Source: Sphingomonas lenta (GTDB taxonomy: Bacteria; Pseudomonadota; Alphaproteobacteria; Sphingomonadales; Sphingomonadaceae). From it: DNA of 64,000 nt. The translations under genes were made by a program, and so were the position numbers. The DNA is taken from contig NZ_NSLI01000004.1 in NCBI RefSeq assembly GCF_002288825.1, positions 246,501-310,500 of the forward strand. The letters run 5' to 3'. Numbering within the stretch: the stretch's first letter is position 1; each line of letters opens with the position of its first letter. The notes under the pieces are model-generated. The model ran no database searches, had not been told where the DNA came from, and saw nothing but the letters and a program-made list of their open reading frames with translations. Shown piece after piece: positions 34,408 to 43,333 of the stretch.

Positions 34408-34944
34408 TTATTGCGGCGGGATCGTCCCCGTCGCGGTCGGGCTGCCCGACGGCGCGCTCGACGTCGTGCCCGTGCTCGACGCGGTGCCCGGCGTGTTGGT
34501 CGTGCCGGGGGAGGTCGTGGTAGTGCCCGTCGTACCGGTGCCCGTGGTTCCCGTGGTCGAGCCCGGCGTGCCCGTGCCCAGCGTCGTGCCGGTGGTCGTA
34601 TCGCCGCTCGTCGTGGTCGGCCGGCCCGTGCCGTACGTATCGCCGGTCGAGGTCCCGGTGCTCGTGGCCGTGTCCGCCGTGGGCGTCGTCGTGCCGGTCG
34701 CGCCCGTGCCCGTCGTGGTGCCGGTGGTGGTACGCCCGCGCGTCCGCCCACGGCTACGCGTCGTGGTGCCGCGCGTCGGCTGGGTGGCGGTCTGGCCGGG
34801 AGTGCTGCTCAGCGTGCTGCCCGTGCCGGTCGAGGTGCCGGTCGTGCCGCCGGTCGACCCGGTGGCGCCGCCCGTCGTGCCGGTCTGCGCGACCGCGGCC
34901 GCTGACAACAGCAAGGCGGAGGCGAGGGGGATGGTGATGCGCAT
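34408..34944 (-). CDS. secreted Thr/Gly/Ser-rich low-complexity protein
   Basis: A 178-residue protein with a signal peptide (MRITIPLASALLLSAAAVAQ) and a mature region made almost entirely of Thr, Gly and Ser in TGT/TTG patterns. A short Arg/Thr-rich block (TRGTTTRSRGRTRGRT, about residues 57-72) lies in the middle. No domain is recognisable. GGGAG precedes the ATG, supporting real translation. It may be an envelope or matrix protein; function is unknown. Confidence 0.65.
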   Translation of the reverse strand: MRITIPLASALLLSAAAVAQTGTTGGATGSTGGTTGTSTGTGSTLSSTPGQTATQPTRGTTTRSRGRTRGRTTTGTTTGTGATGTTTPTADTATSTGTSTGDTYGTGRPTTTSGDTTTGTTLGTGTPGSTTGTTGTGTTGTTTTSPGTTNTPGTASSTGTTSSAPSGSPTATGTIPPQ

Positions 34945-35031
34945 TCCAGTTACTCCCGAGGAGTGGGGGAGTTAACGCAACATACAGGGCTGCTAACCTG
35001 TTCCGCCCTTTTTCCGCCTCGTTATATTAGG

Positions 35032-36099
35032 TTAGCCACATTGCGCCCGGTGCAGCAGCGCCTGGTCGGCGAGCACCAGCGTCACCATCGCCTCGATCAC
35101 GGGCACGCCGCGAATGCCGACGCACGGGTCGTGCCGTCCTTTGGTCGCGATCTCCGCGTCCGCGCCGCCGCGCGTCACCGTCTCGACGGGCGTCAGGATG
35201 GAGCTCGTCGGCTTGAACGCGACGCGCAACCGGATCGGCTGCCCAGTCGAGATGCCGCCCGCGATCCCGCCCGCATGGTTGGCGAGGAACACCGGCCCGT
35301 CCGGCCCGCTCCGCATCGGGTCCGCGTTCGCCTCTCCGCTCGAAGCCGCCGCCGCGAAGCCGTCGCCGATCTCCACACCCTTGACCGCGTTCACCCCCAT
35401 GCACGCCGCCGCCAGCTCACTGTCCAGCTTGGCGTAGAGCGGCGCGCCCCAGCCGGCGGGCACGCCCGTTGCTTCGCACGCCACCACCGCGCCCAGTGAC
35501 GAGCCCCGCTTGCGCGCGTCATCCACTAGCCCCTCCCAGCGCCGCGCGGCCTCCGCGTCGGGGCAGAAGAACGGATTGCGGTCGATCTCCGCATCGTCGA
35601 ACTGCTGGAAGTCGATCGCGTCACCCCCGATCGCTTCGACCCAAGCCCGCACGCGCACCTGCGGGATCACCAGCCGTGCGACCGCCCCCGCCGCGACCCG
35701 CGACGCCGTCTCCCGCGCCGACGACCGCCCGCCGCCGCGATGGTCGCGGAAGCCGTACTTCGCGTCATAGGCATAGTCCGCGTGCCCCGGTCGGTACGCG
35801 TTCGCGACCTCCGAATAGTCCTTCGACCGCTGGTCGACATTCTCGATCATGAGGCTGATCGGCGTCCCCGTCGTCCGCCCCTCGAACACGCCCGACAGGA
35901 TGCGCACCTCGTCCGGCTCGCGCCGCTGCGTCGTGAAGCGCGACTGCCCCGGCCGCCGCCGGTCGAGCCAGGGCTGGATGTCCGCCTCGCTCAGCGCGAT
36001 TCCCGGCGGACACCCGTCCACCACCGCCCCGATCGCCGGCCCGTGGCTCTCGCCCCAGGTCGTGAACCGAAAAACGCGCCCGAAGCCGTTCCAGCTCAC
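35032..36099 (-). CDS. aroC: chorismate synthase
   Basis: AroC makes chorismate from EPSP with reduced FMN. The 355-residue protein carries the signatures [20 protein letters not shown] at the N-terminus, [20 protein letters not shown] then [14 protein letters not shown] in the middle, and [20 protein letters not shown] near the C-terminus. Start is GTG, overlapping the DUF3052 gene by four bases. It belongs to a minus-strand run from the DnaJ gene through fabI to aroC. Confidence 0.97.
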   Translation of the reverse strand: MSWNGFGRVFRFTTWGESHGPAIGAVVDGCPPGIALSEADIQPWLDRRRPGQSRFTTQRREPDEVRILSGVFEGRTTGTPISLMIENVDQRSKDYSEVANAYRPGHADYAYDAKYGFRDHRGGGRSSARETASRVAAGAVARLVIPQVRVRAWVEAIGGDAIDFQQFDDAEIDRNPFFCPDAEAARRWEGLVDDARKRGSSLGAVVACEATGVPAGWGAPLYAKLDSELAAACMGVNAVKGVEIGDGFAAAASSGEANADPMRSGPDGPVFLANHAGGIAGGISTGQPIRLRVAFKPTSSILTPVETVTRGGADAEIATKGRHDPCVGIRGVPVIEAMVTLVLADQALLHRAQCG

Positions 36100-36485
36100 G
36101 CCTGCTCGCCCTTGCGCGTCAGCTTCGCCACTTCGTCCCTGTACCGGAACCGCAGCGCCGACCAGGTGTCGTCGATCGCCACCTGCGTCACCGCGACCAG
36201 CTCGGCTTCGCGCAGCGGCTCCCAGCCCTGGTCGCGGTTGATGTCAGTCCGGATCGCCCCCGTCTTCTTCGGATAAGCGAACCACAATCGCCCACCCCGC
36301 CGGTACAGCGGCAGCGCCTCTCCGAGCCGCGGCGCGACGTCGGCGACCGACCGCACGAACGCCAGCACCAGCTCCGGCATCTCCGCCCGCTCGTCTGGCA
36401 CCGCGTCCAGCTCCTCCGGCCGCGCGACCACGTGCGCGGCAATGCCCGGTTTCCAACCCAACTTGTCGAGCGCGCTCTTGCTCAC
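36096..36485 (-). CDS. DUF3052-like protein
   Basis: A 129-residue protein. [55 protein letters not shown] and [20 protein letters not shown] match the DUF3052 pattern, whose members have a Rossmann-like strand order and a conserved YPKK...D...DDTWS core. The function is unknown. It starts at GTG and overlaps both neighbours by four bases (GTGA each), so it is tightly coupled to the VOC gene and aroC. Confidence 0.8.
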   Translation of the reverse strand: MSKSALDKLGWKPGIAAHVVARPEELDAVPDERAEMPELVLAFVRSVADVAPRLGEALPLYRRGGRLWFAYPKKTGAIRTDINRDQGWEPLREAELVAVTQVAIDDTWSALRFRYRDEVAKLTRKGEQA

Positions 36486-36850
36486 GCGCCCGCCTCCCGT
36501 TCGATCAGCTCCAGCCGGTTGCCGAACGGGTCCTCAGTGAAGAAACGTCGCCGCCCCCCGATCGGCATGTCCTCGCCGATCGGCCGTCCCGCCGCGACCA
36601 GCCGCGCGCGCAAGGCGTCCAGCTCGTCCGTCGCCAGGGCTACATGCGCCTTCCTCGCCGGCCGGAAGTCGGCTTCGACGCCTAGGTGCAGCTGCCGCTC
36701 GCCCGCCGCGAACCAGCACCCGCCGCGTCCGGCGAGCGCTTCGGGCTTGTCGATCTCCACGAGCCCGAGCAGCACGCCGAAGAACGCCCGCACCTCGTCC
36801 TCACGCCCGGGCGGCATCGCGATCTGGACGTGGTCGAGCGTCAGCGCCAT
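36482..36850 (-). CDS. VOC-family (glyoxalase-like) protein
   Basis: A 122-residue single-domain protein. LDHVQIAMPPGREDEVRAFF opens the fold with a His ligand, GERQLHLGVEADF gives another, and FFTEDPFGNRLELIE near the end carries the DPFGNRLEL motif with Glu. The pattern resembles glyoxalase/bleomycin-resistance proteins. It lies between fabI and the DUF3052 gene in one transcription unit. Confidence 0.85.
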   Translation of the reverse strand: MALTLDHVQIAMPPGREDEVRAFFGVLLGLVEIDKPEALAGRGGCWFAAGERQLHLGVEADFRPARKAHVALATDELDALRARLVAAGRPIGEDMPIGGRRRFFTEDPFGNRLELIEREAGA

Positions 36851-36863
36851 CAGGCCAGCGTCT

Positions 36864-37688
36864 CTAAGCTAACGCGATGTCCGGCGCGTCCTCCGCCTTC
36901 ATGCCGATGACGTTGTAGCCCGCATCGACGTGGTGCACCTCCCCCGTCACCCCGCTCGCCAGGTCGGATAGCAGGTACAGCCCCGCGCCGCCCACATCCT
37001 CGATCGTGACGTTGCGGCGGAGCGGGGAGTTCAGCTCGTTCCACTTCAGGATGTAGCGGAAGTCGCCGATCCCGCTCGCCGCCAGCGTCTTGATCGGCCC
37101 GGCCGAGATCGCGTTCACGCGGATCTTCTCCGGCCCCAGGTCCATCGCGAGGTACTTGACGCTCGTCTCCAGCGCCGCCTTGGCGACGCCCATGACGTTG
37201 TAGTGCGGCACCACCTTCTCCGCGCCGTAGTAGGTCAGCGTGAGGAGCGAGCCTCCCTCCGGCATCATCGCCCGCGCGCGCTTGGCGACCGCGACGAAGC
37301 TGTAGGCCGAGATGTTCATGGTCATGAGGAAGTTGTCGAGGCTGGTATCGACGAACTTGCCCCGGAGCTCGTTCTTGTCGGAGAAACCGATCGCGTGGAC
37401 CACGAAGTCGAGCGTCGGCCATTCCTTGGCCAGAGCCGCGAACGCCGCGTCCAGCGCCGCCATGTCGCTCACGTCGCAGTCGATCAGCCGGCTCGACCCC
37501 AGGCTCTCCGCCAGCGGCCGCACGCGTCTCTCCAGCGCCTCGCCCTGGTAGCTGAACGCCAGCTCCGCGCCCGCGCCCGCCAGCTGCTGCGCGATGCCCC
37601 ATGCCAGCGACCGGTCGTTGGCGAGCCCCATGATCAGCCCGCGCTTGCCCGCCATCAGTCCCGTCACGCCAAACCCCTTCATACTCAC
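36864..37688 (-). CDS. fabI: enoyl-[acyl-carrier-protein] reductase (NADH)
   Basis: FabI reduces enoyl-ACP in fatty acid elongation. The 274-residue short-chain-dehydrogenase-type enzyme shows GKRGLIMGLANDRSLAWGIA for NADH binding, VVHAIGFSDK, and the active-site stretch TYYGAEKVVPHYNVMGVAKA with the two Tyr and Lys, then RVNAISAGPIKTLAASGI. The start is GTG (37686-37688), overlapping the YihY stop. ATG two codons later is an alternative. Confidence 0.96.
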   Translation of the reverse strand: MSMKGFGVTGLMAGKRGLIMGLANDRSLAWGIAQQLAGAGAELAFSYQGEALERRVRPLAESLGSSRLIDCDVSDMAALDAAFAALAKEWPTLDFVVHAIGFSDKNELRGKFVDTSLDNFLMTMNISAYSFVAVAKRARAMMPEGGSLLTLTYYGAEKVVPHYNVMGVAKAALETSVKYLAMDLGPEKIRVNAISAGPIKTLAASGIGDFRYILKWNELNSPLRRNVTIEDVGGAGLYLLSDLASGVTGEVHHVDAGYNVIGMKAEDAPDIALA

Positions 37689-38653
37689 GCGGGGGCGGCT
37701 TCGGCCCCCGTCTCGGCATCAGCGTTCCCTAGCGCGGGTTCGGGCGGTTCCGCCAGCGCCGCGTTCAGATGCGCGCCGAACACGACGCCCAGCCCGATCA
37801 GGTAGAAGAAGGTGAGCAGCACCACCACGCCCGCCAGGCTGCCATAGGTCAGGTCGTAGCCGCCGAGCTGACCGAGCGCCCAGGGCAGGCCCGCCGTCAT
37901 GCTCACCCACCATGCGGCCGTGAACGCCGCGCCCGGCCAGATCGGGCAGCGGCGGTATTTGCGTGGCGTCACCGACCGGAACAGCGCCCAGAGCGCGCCG
38001 AACATCACGAGAGCGGGCACGAAGCGCGACAGCCCGATCCACCCGGCCACGTCCTCCGCGAAAGGGAACAGCCGGTATACGAACTGCTCGGCCGCGGTCA
38101 GGAACCCCTGGAGCAGGAACGAGAACAGCGCCAGCACTACGGACGCGATGATGACGAGCGACGACGATAGCCGCGTCCGCCAGAAGGGTGCGGTGGAGAC
38201 GTAGCCGTAAGCCTGGCGGAAGATGTCGCGGATCGTCTCCACGAAGCTCCCCACCGTCCACAGCCCCACCAGCGCGCCTAGCCAGAGCAGCGACCCCGTC
38301 CGCGCCGCGATCACGTCGGACAACGGCTTCCGGAGCAGCTCGGCCGTGTCGGGGGGCAGCGTGCGCAGGAACGTCTCCACGGTGCGCAGCGTCTCCTCGT
38401 CCTGCCCGAACAGCGCCAGCACCGCCGCGGCGACGATGAAGAAGGGGAACAGCGCGGTGAGCGCGAGATAGGCCAGGTTGCCCGCGTGGATGAAGCCGAA
38501 GTTCCACACCCCCAGCGCCGCGCGCTTCGCCACCGCCGTCGCCCGCTCGCCGGGGCGCATGCGGCCGAGCTCGCGCTGCAGGAATTGGCGGGTGCGCCCG
38601 TGCTTCTTGGCCTGGGCGCGTTCTTCGGGCGTGAGTCCGGTGGGCTCGCTCAT
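37685..38653 (-). CDS. YihY/BrkB-family membrane protein
   Basis: A 322-residue inner-membrane protein with six helices. GNLAYLALTALFPFFIVAAA, SLLWLGALVGLWTVGSFVET and FRQAYGYVSTAPFWRTRLSS are family markers. PIWPGAAFTAAWWVSMTAG and YGSLAGVVVLLTFFYLIGL, then VFGAHLNAAL, close the domain. The former RNase BN assignment for this family is not supported. ATG at 38651-38653 has GGAG upstream and lies eight bases after the DnaJ stop; fabI follows with overlap. A second member is at 50087. Confidence 0.9.
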   Translation of the reverse strand: MSEPTGLTPEERAQAKKHGRTRQFLQRELGRMRPGERATAVAKRAALGVWNFGFIHAGNLAYLALTALFPFFIVAAAVLALFGQDEETLRTVETFLRTLPPDTAELLRKPLSDVIAARTGSLLWLGALVGLWTVGSFVETIRDIFRQAYGYVSTAPFWRTRLSSSLVIIASVVLALFSFLLQGFLTAAEQFVYRLFPFAEDVAGWIGLSRFVPALVMFGALWALFRSVTPRKYRRCPIWPGAAFTAAWWVSMTAGLPWALGQLGGYDLTYGSLAGVVVLLTFFYLIGLGVVFGAHLNAALAEPPEPALGNADAETGAEAAPA

Positions 38654-38661
38654 CCGCTCCG

Positions 38662-39615
38662 TTAGACGCCCATCGCCGCCCTCGGGTTCCTCCCCGCCGC
38701 GCCCGACCACTTGTCGACGAACGCCTCCAGCTCCGCGTCGCCCGCCGGGATGTCGACCAGCAACGTCACCAGCTGGTCGCCGCGCCCGCCGCCTTTCTTG
38801 TGGAAGCCCTTGCCCTTGAGGCGCAGGACCTTGCCCGACGTCGTGCCCTTGGGAATGGTCAGGATGACCGGCCGTTCGACGGTGGGCGCGCGCACCTGGT
38901 CTCCCAGCACCGCTTCGGCCAGCGTGATCGGTAGGTCGAGGCGCACGTCGTCGCCGTCGCGCGTGAAGAAGCGGTGCGGCTGGACCTCGATCGTGACGAT
39001 CGCGTCGCCGGGGCCGCCCGGCCCCTCCTCGCCGCGGCCGGCGAGCCGCATCTGCGTGCCCGTCTCGACGCCGGCGGGCAGCTTGAGCTCGATCGACTTG
39101 CCGTCCGCCAGCGTCACGCGCTGCGGCTCCAGCGTGGCCGCCTCGGTGAAAGGCACCTGCAGCTTGTAGGCGATGTTGGCGCCCTTGGCCGAGCTGCGGC
39201 GACCCCCGCCGAAGCCGCCGAACCCGCCCGTGAAGCCGCCGCGCTGCTGGCCGCCGAACAGCCCCTCGAAGATGTCGCTCATGTCGGCGTCGCCGCCCGC
39301 GCCGCCGAAGTCGAAGCCCTGAGAGCGGAAGCCGCCACCGCCGGCGCCCCGCGGCCCCGCGCCGCCCGTGCCGAAGCCGAAGGGCGCGGTGGGGTTGCCG
39401 TCCGCGTCGATCTCGCCCCGGTCGAAGCGCGCGCGCTTGTCCTTGTCGGTCAGGAGGTCGTACGCCGCCGTCACCTCCGAAAAGCGCGCGGCCGCCTTGG
39501 GATTGTTCTTGTTGCGGTCCGGGTGCAGCTCTTTCGCGAGCTTGCGATAGGCCTTCTTGATGTCGGCCTCGCTCGCCCCGCGCGCCACCCCCAGCGTCGC
39601 ATATGGATCGGCCAT
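38662..39615 (-). CDS. DnaJ-type co-chaperone (CbpA/DnaJ class without zinc finger)
   Basis: A 317-residue protein. The J domain is at residues 3-65 (YATLGVARGASEADIKKAYR, KELHPDRNKNN with the HPD motif). A Gly/Phe-rich linker with IFEGLFGGQQ follows, then two C-terminal peptide-binding domains (KLQVPFTEAATL, AIVTIEVQPHRFFTRDGDDV, ITLAEAVLGDQV, ILTIPKGTTSGKVLRLKGKG). There is no CxxCxGxG zinc finger, so it is CbpA-like. It stimulates DnaK ATPase. Confidence 0.93.
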   Translation of the reverse strand: MADPYATLGVARGASEADIKKAYRKLAKELHPDRNKNNPKAAARFSEVTAAYDLLTDKDKRARFDRGEIDADGNPTAPFGFGTGGAGPRGAGGGGFRSQGFDFGGAGGDADMSDIFEGLFGGQQRGGFTGGFGGFGGGRRSSAKGANIAYKLQVPFTEAATLEPQRVTLADGKSIELKLPAGVETGTQMRLAGRGEEGPGGPGDAIVTIEVQPHRFFTRDGDDVRLDLPITLAEAVLGDQVRAPTVERPVILTIPKGTTSGKVLRLKGKGFHKKGGGRGDQLVTLLVDIPAGDAELEAFVDKWSGAAGRNPRAAMGV

Positions 39616-39716
39616 GGTTCCCCCGAATAGGTGTGTTGGTCGACTATGTAGGTGCCGCCGATCGCGATTGAACACCCATCGGCCCTAAGCGTTAGCGAAT
39701 GCCGAAAGGATAAGCC

Positions 39717-39989
39717 ATGAGCGACAAGCAACCCAACCAGGCGATGCCGTCGAGCGCCAACAAGGGCGCGTCGGACGGCGTCAGCGACGCGGAGACCAAC
39801 CGCCACGGCGGCGGCGAGAGCGCGGGCGGCGGCTACGCCAACCCGCAGACCGGCAAGGAGCCGACCGGCGCGCAGGGCTTCATGGGCCATGGCGGCCAGA
39901 CCAAGGTCGCCTATCACGGCACGGGGCAGGGCGGCACGGACGACGACGCGGACGTCGGCAACGTGAACGCGCCCACGAAGCAGGACTAG
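39717..39989 (+). CDS. small hydrophilic Gly-rich protein, probably disordered
   Basis: A 90-residue protein of Gly, Ser, Asn, Asp and Gln with few hydrophobic residues. Segments such as ETNRHGGGESAGGGYANPQT and AYHGTGQGGTDDDADVGN indicate disorder. AAGGA lies seven bases before ATG (39717). Composition recalls desiccation- or stress-type hydrophilins, but I do not recognise the family. It is divergent from the DnaJ gene, consistent with a stress link. Confidence 0.6.
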   Translation: MSDKQPNQAMPSSANKGASDGVSDAETNRHGGGESAGGGYANPQTGKEPTGAQGFMGHGGQTKVAYHGTGQGGTDDDADVGNVNAPTKQD

Positions 39990-40001
39990 CGAAGCCGCGC
40001 C

Positions 40002-40024
40002 CGTCGCAAGCTCGGCTTGCGACG
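40002..40024. terminator. strong hairpins after the hydrophilic-protein gene
   Basis: CGTCGCAAGC-TCG-GCTTGCGACG is a perfect ten-base-pair stem 12 bases after the stop. A second GC-rich palindrome (CCGGCCGG-CGA-CCGGCCGG) follows near 40040-40060. They sit between convergent genes (this one and the RTX gene) and may terminate both. No T tract is present. Confidence 0.5.
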
Positions 40025-40142
40025 GCCACACGCGGCAAGCCGGCCGGCGACCGGCCGGCCCTCGTCCGGCCCGTGTCGACCGACGACGCGGCTTCGCCGC
40101 GGCGCAAGCATCCCCTTCTGTCCTCGCCCTGATCGCCCCCGT

Positions 40143-42629
40143 TCAGGCCGCCGGAATGTCGCCGACCGGTTGGACGATGGTGAAGCTCGCGGCCGTGAGC
40201 ACCGTACCTGCCGCGAGTTGCGCGAACAGCACGGCGGCACCCGCGCCCGAGCCGTCCGCGTCGTAGAACAAGCGCCCGGTGGCCTGGTCGTAGACGAGCC
40301 GGTCGTCGCCGTCCTGTGCGGCCGTGCCGAGCGCGAGCTCGCCCGCCTGTACCCCGCCGTCCGCCACGCCCGCGAACACGTCGGACGCGAGCCCGATCAG
40401 GTCCTCGGGGCCGAAGTCCTGGATCGTGTCCACGTTGCTCGTGCCCGGCGCGGTGGTGAACGCGAACGTGTCCGCGCCGCCTAAGCCCACCAGCGTGTCG
40501 GCGCCGCCGCGGCCGTCGACGACGTTGGCCGCGGCGTTGCCCACCACCGTTTGGCCGACCTCGTTGCCCCGGAGCGTGTACGCGGACGCGGCGTCGGCGG
40601 CGGAGCCGTTGATGGCCGCCAGCGCTTCGACCTCGGTTCCTTGCCGCAGCTGGTAGCTCGCGCTGGCGTAGACCACGTCCGCGCCCTGGCCCGCCTGCTC
40701 CCTCACCACGTCACCCTGGCTGAACACGCCATAGGTGTCGTTGCCGAACAGGCCAATGAGCGTGTCGGGCAAGGCCTGGCCGTCGCCGCCGCGCCCGTTC
40801 AGGATGTTGTTGCCGTAGTTGCCGGCTATGACCTGGCTCGCGCCGTTGCCCACGAGATAGATGGGCTCGGTGCCCGCCTGGTCCGAGTTGGACAGGTACT
40901 CAACCGCAGCCGTGGAGTACAGGAAGTAGCTCGTGCCCGACGCATACACGGTGTCGAACCCGCCCGTGTCCTCGATCACGTCGCCGGTCGCGAACACCCG
41001 GTACGTGTCGTCGCCCAGACCACCCGCCATGGTGTCCACGCCGCCGCCGCCGCCGGAACTCAGGATGTTCGCGCCGTCGTTGCCCTCCAGGCGCTGCGAC
41101 TGCTCGTTGCCGCCGATGTTGATGGACGCCGTGCCCGCCGCGGCCGAGAGCAGCTCGACGGACGCGCCGCCGCTAAGCAGGTAGCTGCCCTGCGTCACCG
41201 TCAGCGTGTCGAAGCCCTCGCCGACCGCCTCGACGATCGCGTCGCCGACCTCGTCCACCACGAACCGGTCGTCGCCCGCGCCGCCCTCCAGCCGGTCGAC
41301 CCCGCGGCCACCGTCGAGCAGGTCGCCGCCCGCGCCGCCGACCAGCGTGTCCGCGCCGTCGCCGCCCTCCAACCGGTCGGCGCCGAAGCCGCCCTCGAAC
41401 CGCTCGGCCCCCGCGCCGCCCAGCAGCGTATCGTTGCCCGCATTGCCGTACACGGCGCCGCCCACGCGCCCCTCACGCCCGTCATACAGGTCGTCGCCGA
41501 CGTAGAAGCGCATCTCGCCGCCGACCGCGCCTCGGTTGGAAAACACGACTGACTGCCGGTCGTCGGCCTGCTGGATATCGACACGCTGGTCCCAGCCGGG
41601 CGCGAGCGGGAAGCCGTAGCGCCCGATCGCGCTCTCCGCGTCGAGCGAGATCGCGCCGCCGGAGCCGCCGCTGAGATTGGCGCCCGGCGACGCGCTCGAC
41701 CGGAGCGTGAGGCTGGAGCTCGTGCCCAGTTCGATCGAACCGAAGCCGTCGGCGTTGCCGATGTCGAACGCCGCCTTCTGGACATAGCCCGCGTTGATCG
41801 ACAGCGTCTCGAAGCCGGCCACCGTGGCCAGATCGTACGCCACCCCACCAGCGCTGTACGAGTCGATCCTGAGCGTGTCGCGCCCCGTCCCGCCGTCCGC
41901 TCCGCCGCCGGGGAGCGTAGGCGCGGCCGCGGTCCCGAACCGGTTCAACCACAGGACGTCGTCGCCGCCGCCCAGCGACACCGCCCCCGACACGACGGAA
42001 GCGTTCGACAGCTCCAAGCCTTCCGCCGCGTCACCGCCCGCGACCGAGCGCAGCGACGACGCATGCAACCGGAAGCGGTTGCCCGCGAGCAGGAGGTCGA
42101 CCGCCGGATTGAGCGAGTCGATCAATCCCATGCCGTAGTCGAGCGGCGCGCCCAGCGTGATCGCCTGATAGCCGGAGAAGCCGACGAACTGCCCGTTGCC
42201 GGTCAGCGCGAGCTCCTCGAAGCCGGTGAACGCCGTGCCGTACCGCACCCCCTGGTCGGTGACGGTGAACGCCGCGCGGTCGCGCCCCGCGCCGCCCTCG
42301 GCCGCGGCCGACGCCGCGCCGCGGCTCTCGTACCGGTCGTCGCCCGCGCCCAAATCGATCCGGCCTATAATCGACCCGGCATTGACCAGCGTGTCCGCGC
42401 CGGCCGATCCCGTCACCGCCGCCGTGGAATGTGCCTCCGCACCGTCGGCGACGCGGATGATCCCGCCCGCTTCGTTGATCACGGTGGAGCCGCCTGCCGC
42501 GAAGGTGACGCCGCCGACGATGCGGCCGCTCTCCGTGTTGACGAGTTCGACGCCCGTCGCGTCTATTTGCACGCCGTCCGTGATAACCGCCGCGTTACGA
42601 TAACGCGCGCCCGCCTCGCTGAAACGCAT
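40143..42629 (-). CDS. RTX-type calcium-binding repeat protein, probably type I secreted
   Basis: An 828-residue protein without a signal peptide. The N-terminal half has haemagglutinin-like repeats (ITDGVQIDATGVELVNTESG, VINEAGGIIRVADGAE). Residues about 400-450 hold nonapeptide RTX repeats (GNAGNDTLLGGAGAERFEGG, GADRLEGGDGADTLVGGAGG). The C-terminal half mixes RTX units with SYxL-type repeats spaced 60-70 residues. The last 100 residues (ADTFAF...DTIQDF...YDADGSG) resemble the secretion-signal region of RTX proteins. ATG at 42629 has GGGAG upstream. No type I transporter gene is nearby. Confidence 0.88.
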   Translation of the reverse strand: MRFSEAGARYRNAAVITDGVQIDATGVELVNTESGRIVGGVTFAAGGSTVINEAGGIIRVADGAEAHSTAAVTGSAGADTLVNAGSIIGRIDLGAGDDRYESRGAASAAAEGGAGRDRAAFTVTDQGVRYGTAFTGFEELALTGNGQFVGFSGYQAITLGAPLDYGMGLIDSLNPAVDLLLAGNRFRLHASSLRSVAGGDAAEGLELSNASVVSGAVSLGGGDDVLWLNRFGTAAAPTLPGGGADGGTGRDTLRIDSYSAGGVAYDLATVAGFETLSINAGYVQKAAFDIGNADGFGSIELGTSSSLTLRSSASPGANLSGGSGGAISLDAESAIGRYGFPLAPGWDQRVDIQQADDRQSVVFSNRGAVGGEMRFYVGDDLYDGREGRVGGAVYGNAGNDTLLGGAGAERFEGGFGADRLEGGDGADTLVGGAGGDLLDGGRGVDRLEGGAGDDRFVVDEVGDAIVEAVGEGFDTLTVTQGSYLLSGGASVELLSAAAGTASINIGGNEQSQRLEGNDGANILSSGGGGGVDTMAGGLGDDTYRVFATGDVIEDTGGFDTVYASGTSYFLYSTAAVEYLSNSDQAGTEPIYLVGNGASQVIAGNYGNNILNGRGGDGQALPDTLIGLFGNDTYGVFSQGDVVREQAGQGADVVYASASYQLRQGTEVEALAAINGSAADAASAYTLRGNEVGQTVVGNAAANVVDGRGGADTLVGLGGADTFAFTTAPGTSNVDTIQDFGPEDLIGLASDVFAGVADGGVQAGELALGTAAQDGDDRLVYDQATGRLFYDADGSGAGAAVLFAQLAAGTVLTAASFTIVQPVGDIPAA

Positions 42630-42751
42630 ACCCGCTCCCCGCAATCCCCAAGTCCCGCATGTCGCATGCTTTTTCGGCGGCCGCAATCGGACGGGCGGGA
42701 AGGGGCGCCGCACCGTTCCCCCCGCGCCTCCGCCGCGCTACATCGCCCGGC

Positions 42752-43333
42752 GTGACCGAGAACCCCCATGCCCTGTTCGACACCTGGCTCACGCAAGCCA
42801 CGGAGAGCGAGCCCAACGATCCCGAGGCCGTCGCGCTCGCCACCGCGACGCCCGACGGCCGCCCATCCGTCCGCATGGTCCTCCTGAAGGGCCATGACGA
42901 GCGCGGCTTCGTGATCTACACCAATCGCCAGAGCCGCAAGGCCGACGAGCTGGAGGCCAATCCCCGCGCGTCGCTGCTCTTCCACTGGAAGACGCTCCGC
43001 CGCCAGGTCCGCGTCGAGGGCGCGGTCAGCCGCGTCTCCGACGAGGAGTCGGACGCCTATTTCGCCTCGCGCAGCCGCGACTCGCGCCTCGGCGCCTGGG
43101 CGTCCGAGCAGTCGCGCGACCTCGACCACCGCGACACGTTCCTCAACCGCGTCGAAGAGATGCGCCGCCGCTTCGAAGGCCGGGACGTGCCGCGCCCGCC
43201 GCACTGGGGCGGCTACCGCGTCGCGCCGGAGCGCGTCGAGTTTTGGCGCGACCGCGAATTTCGACTACATGAGCGGCGGGTCTTCCTCCCCGACGGGCGG
43301 GGCGGCTGGACCGAAGGACTGCTCTACCCGTGA
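42752..43333 (+). CDS. pdxH: pyridoxamine/pyridoxine 5'-phosphate oxidase
   Basis: PdxH oxidises PNP or PMP to PLP with FMN. The 193-residue protein shows EPNDPEAVALATATPDGRPS, VRMVLLKGHDERGFVIYTNR, SRKADELEANPRASLLFHWK, and the C-terminal signature PRPPHWGGYRVAPERVEFWR followed by RLHERRVF. The start is GTG at 42752; upstream in-frame sequence lacks family similarity. The stop overlaps the next gene (GTGA). Confidence 0.95.
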   Translation: MTENPHALFDTWLTQATESEPNDPEAVALATATPDGRPSVRMVLLKGHDERGFVIYTNRQSRKADELEANPRASLLFHWKTLRRQVRVEGAVSRVSDEESDAYFASRSRDSRLGAWASEQSRDLDHRDTFLNRVEEMRRRFEGRDVPRPPHWGGYRVAPERVEFWRDREFRLHERRVFLPDGRGGWTEGLLYP

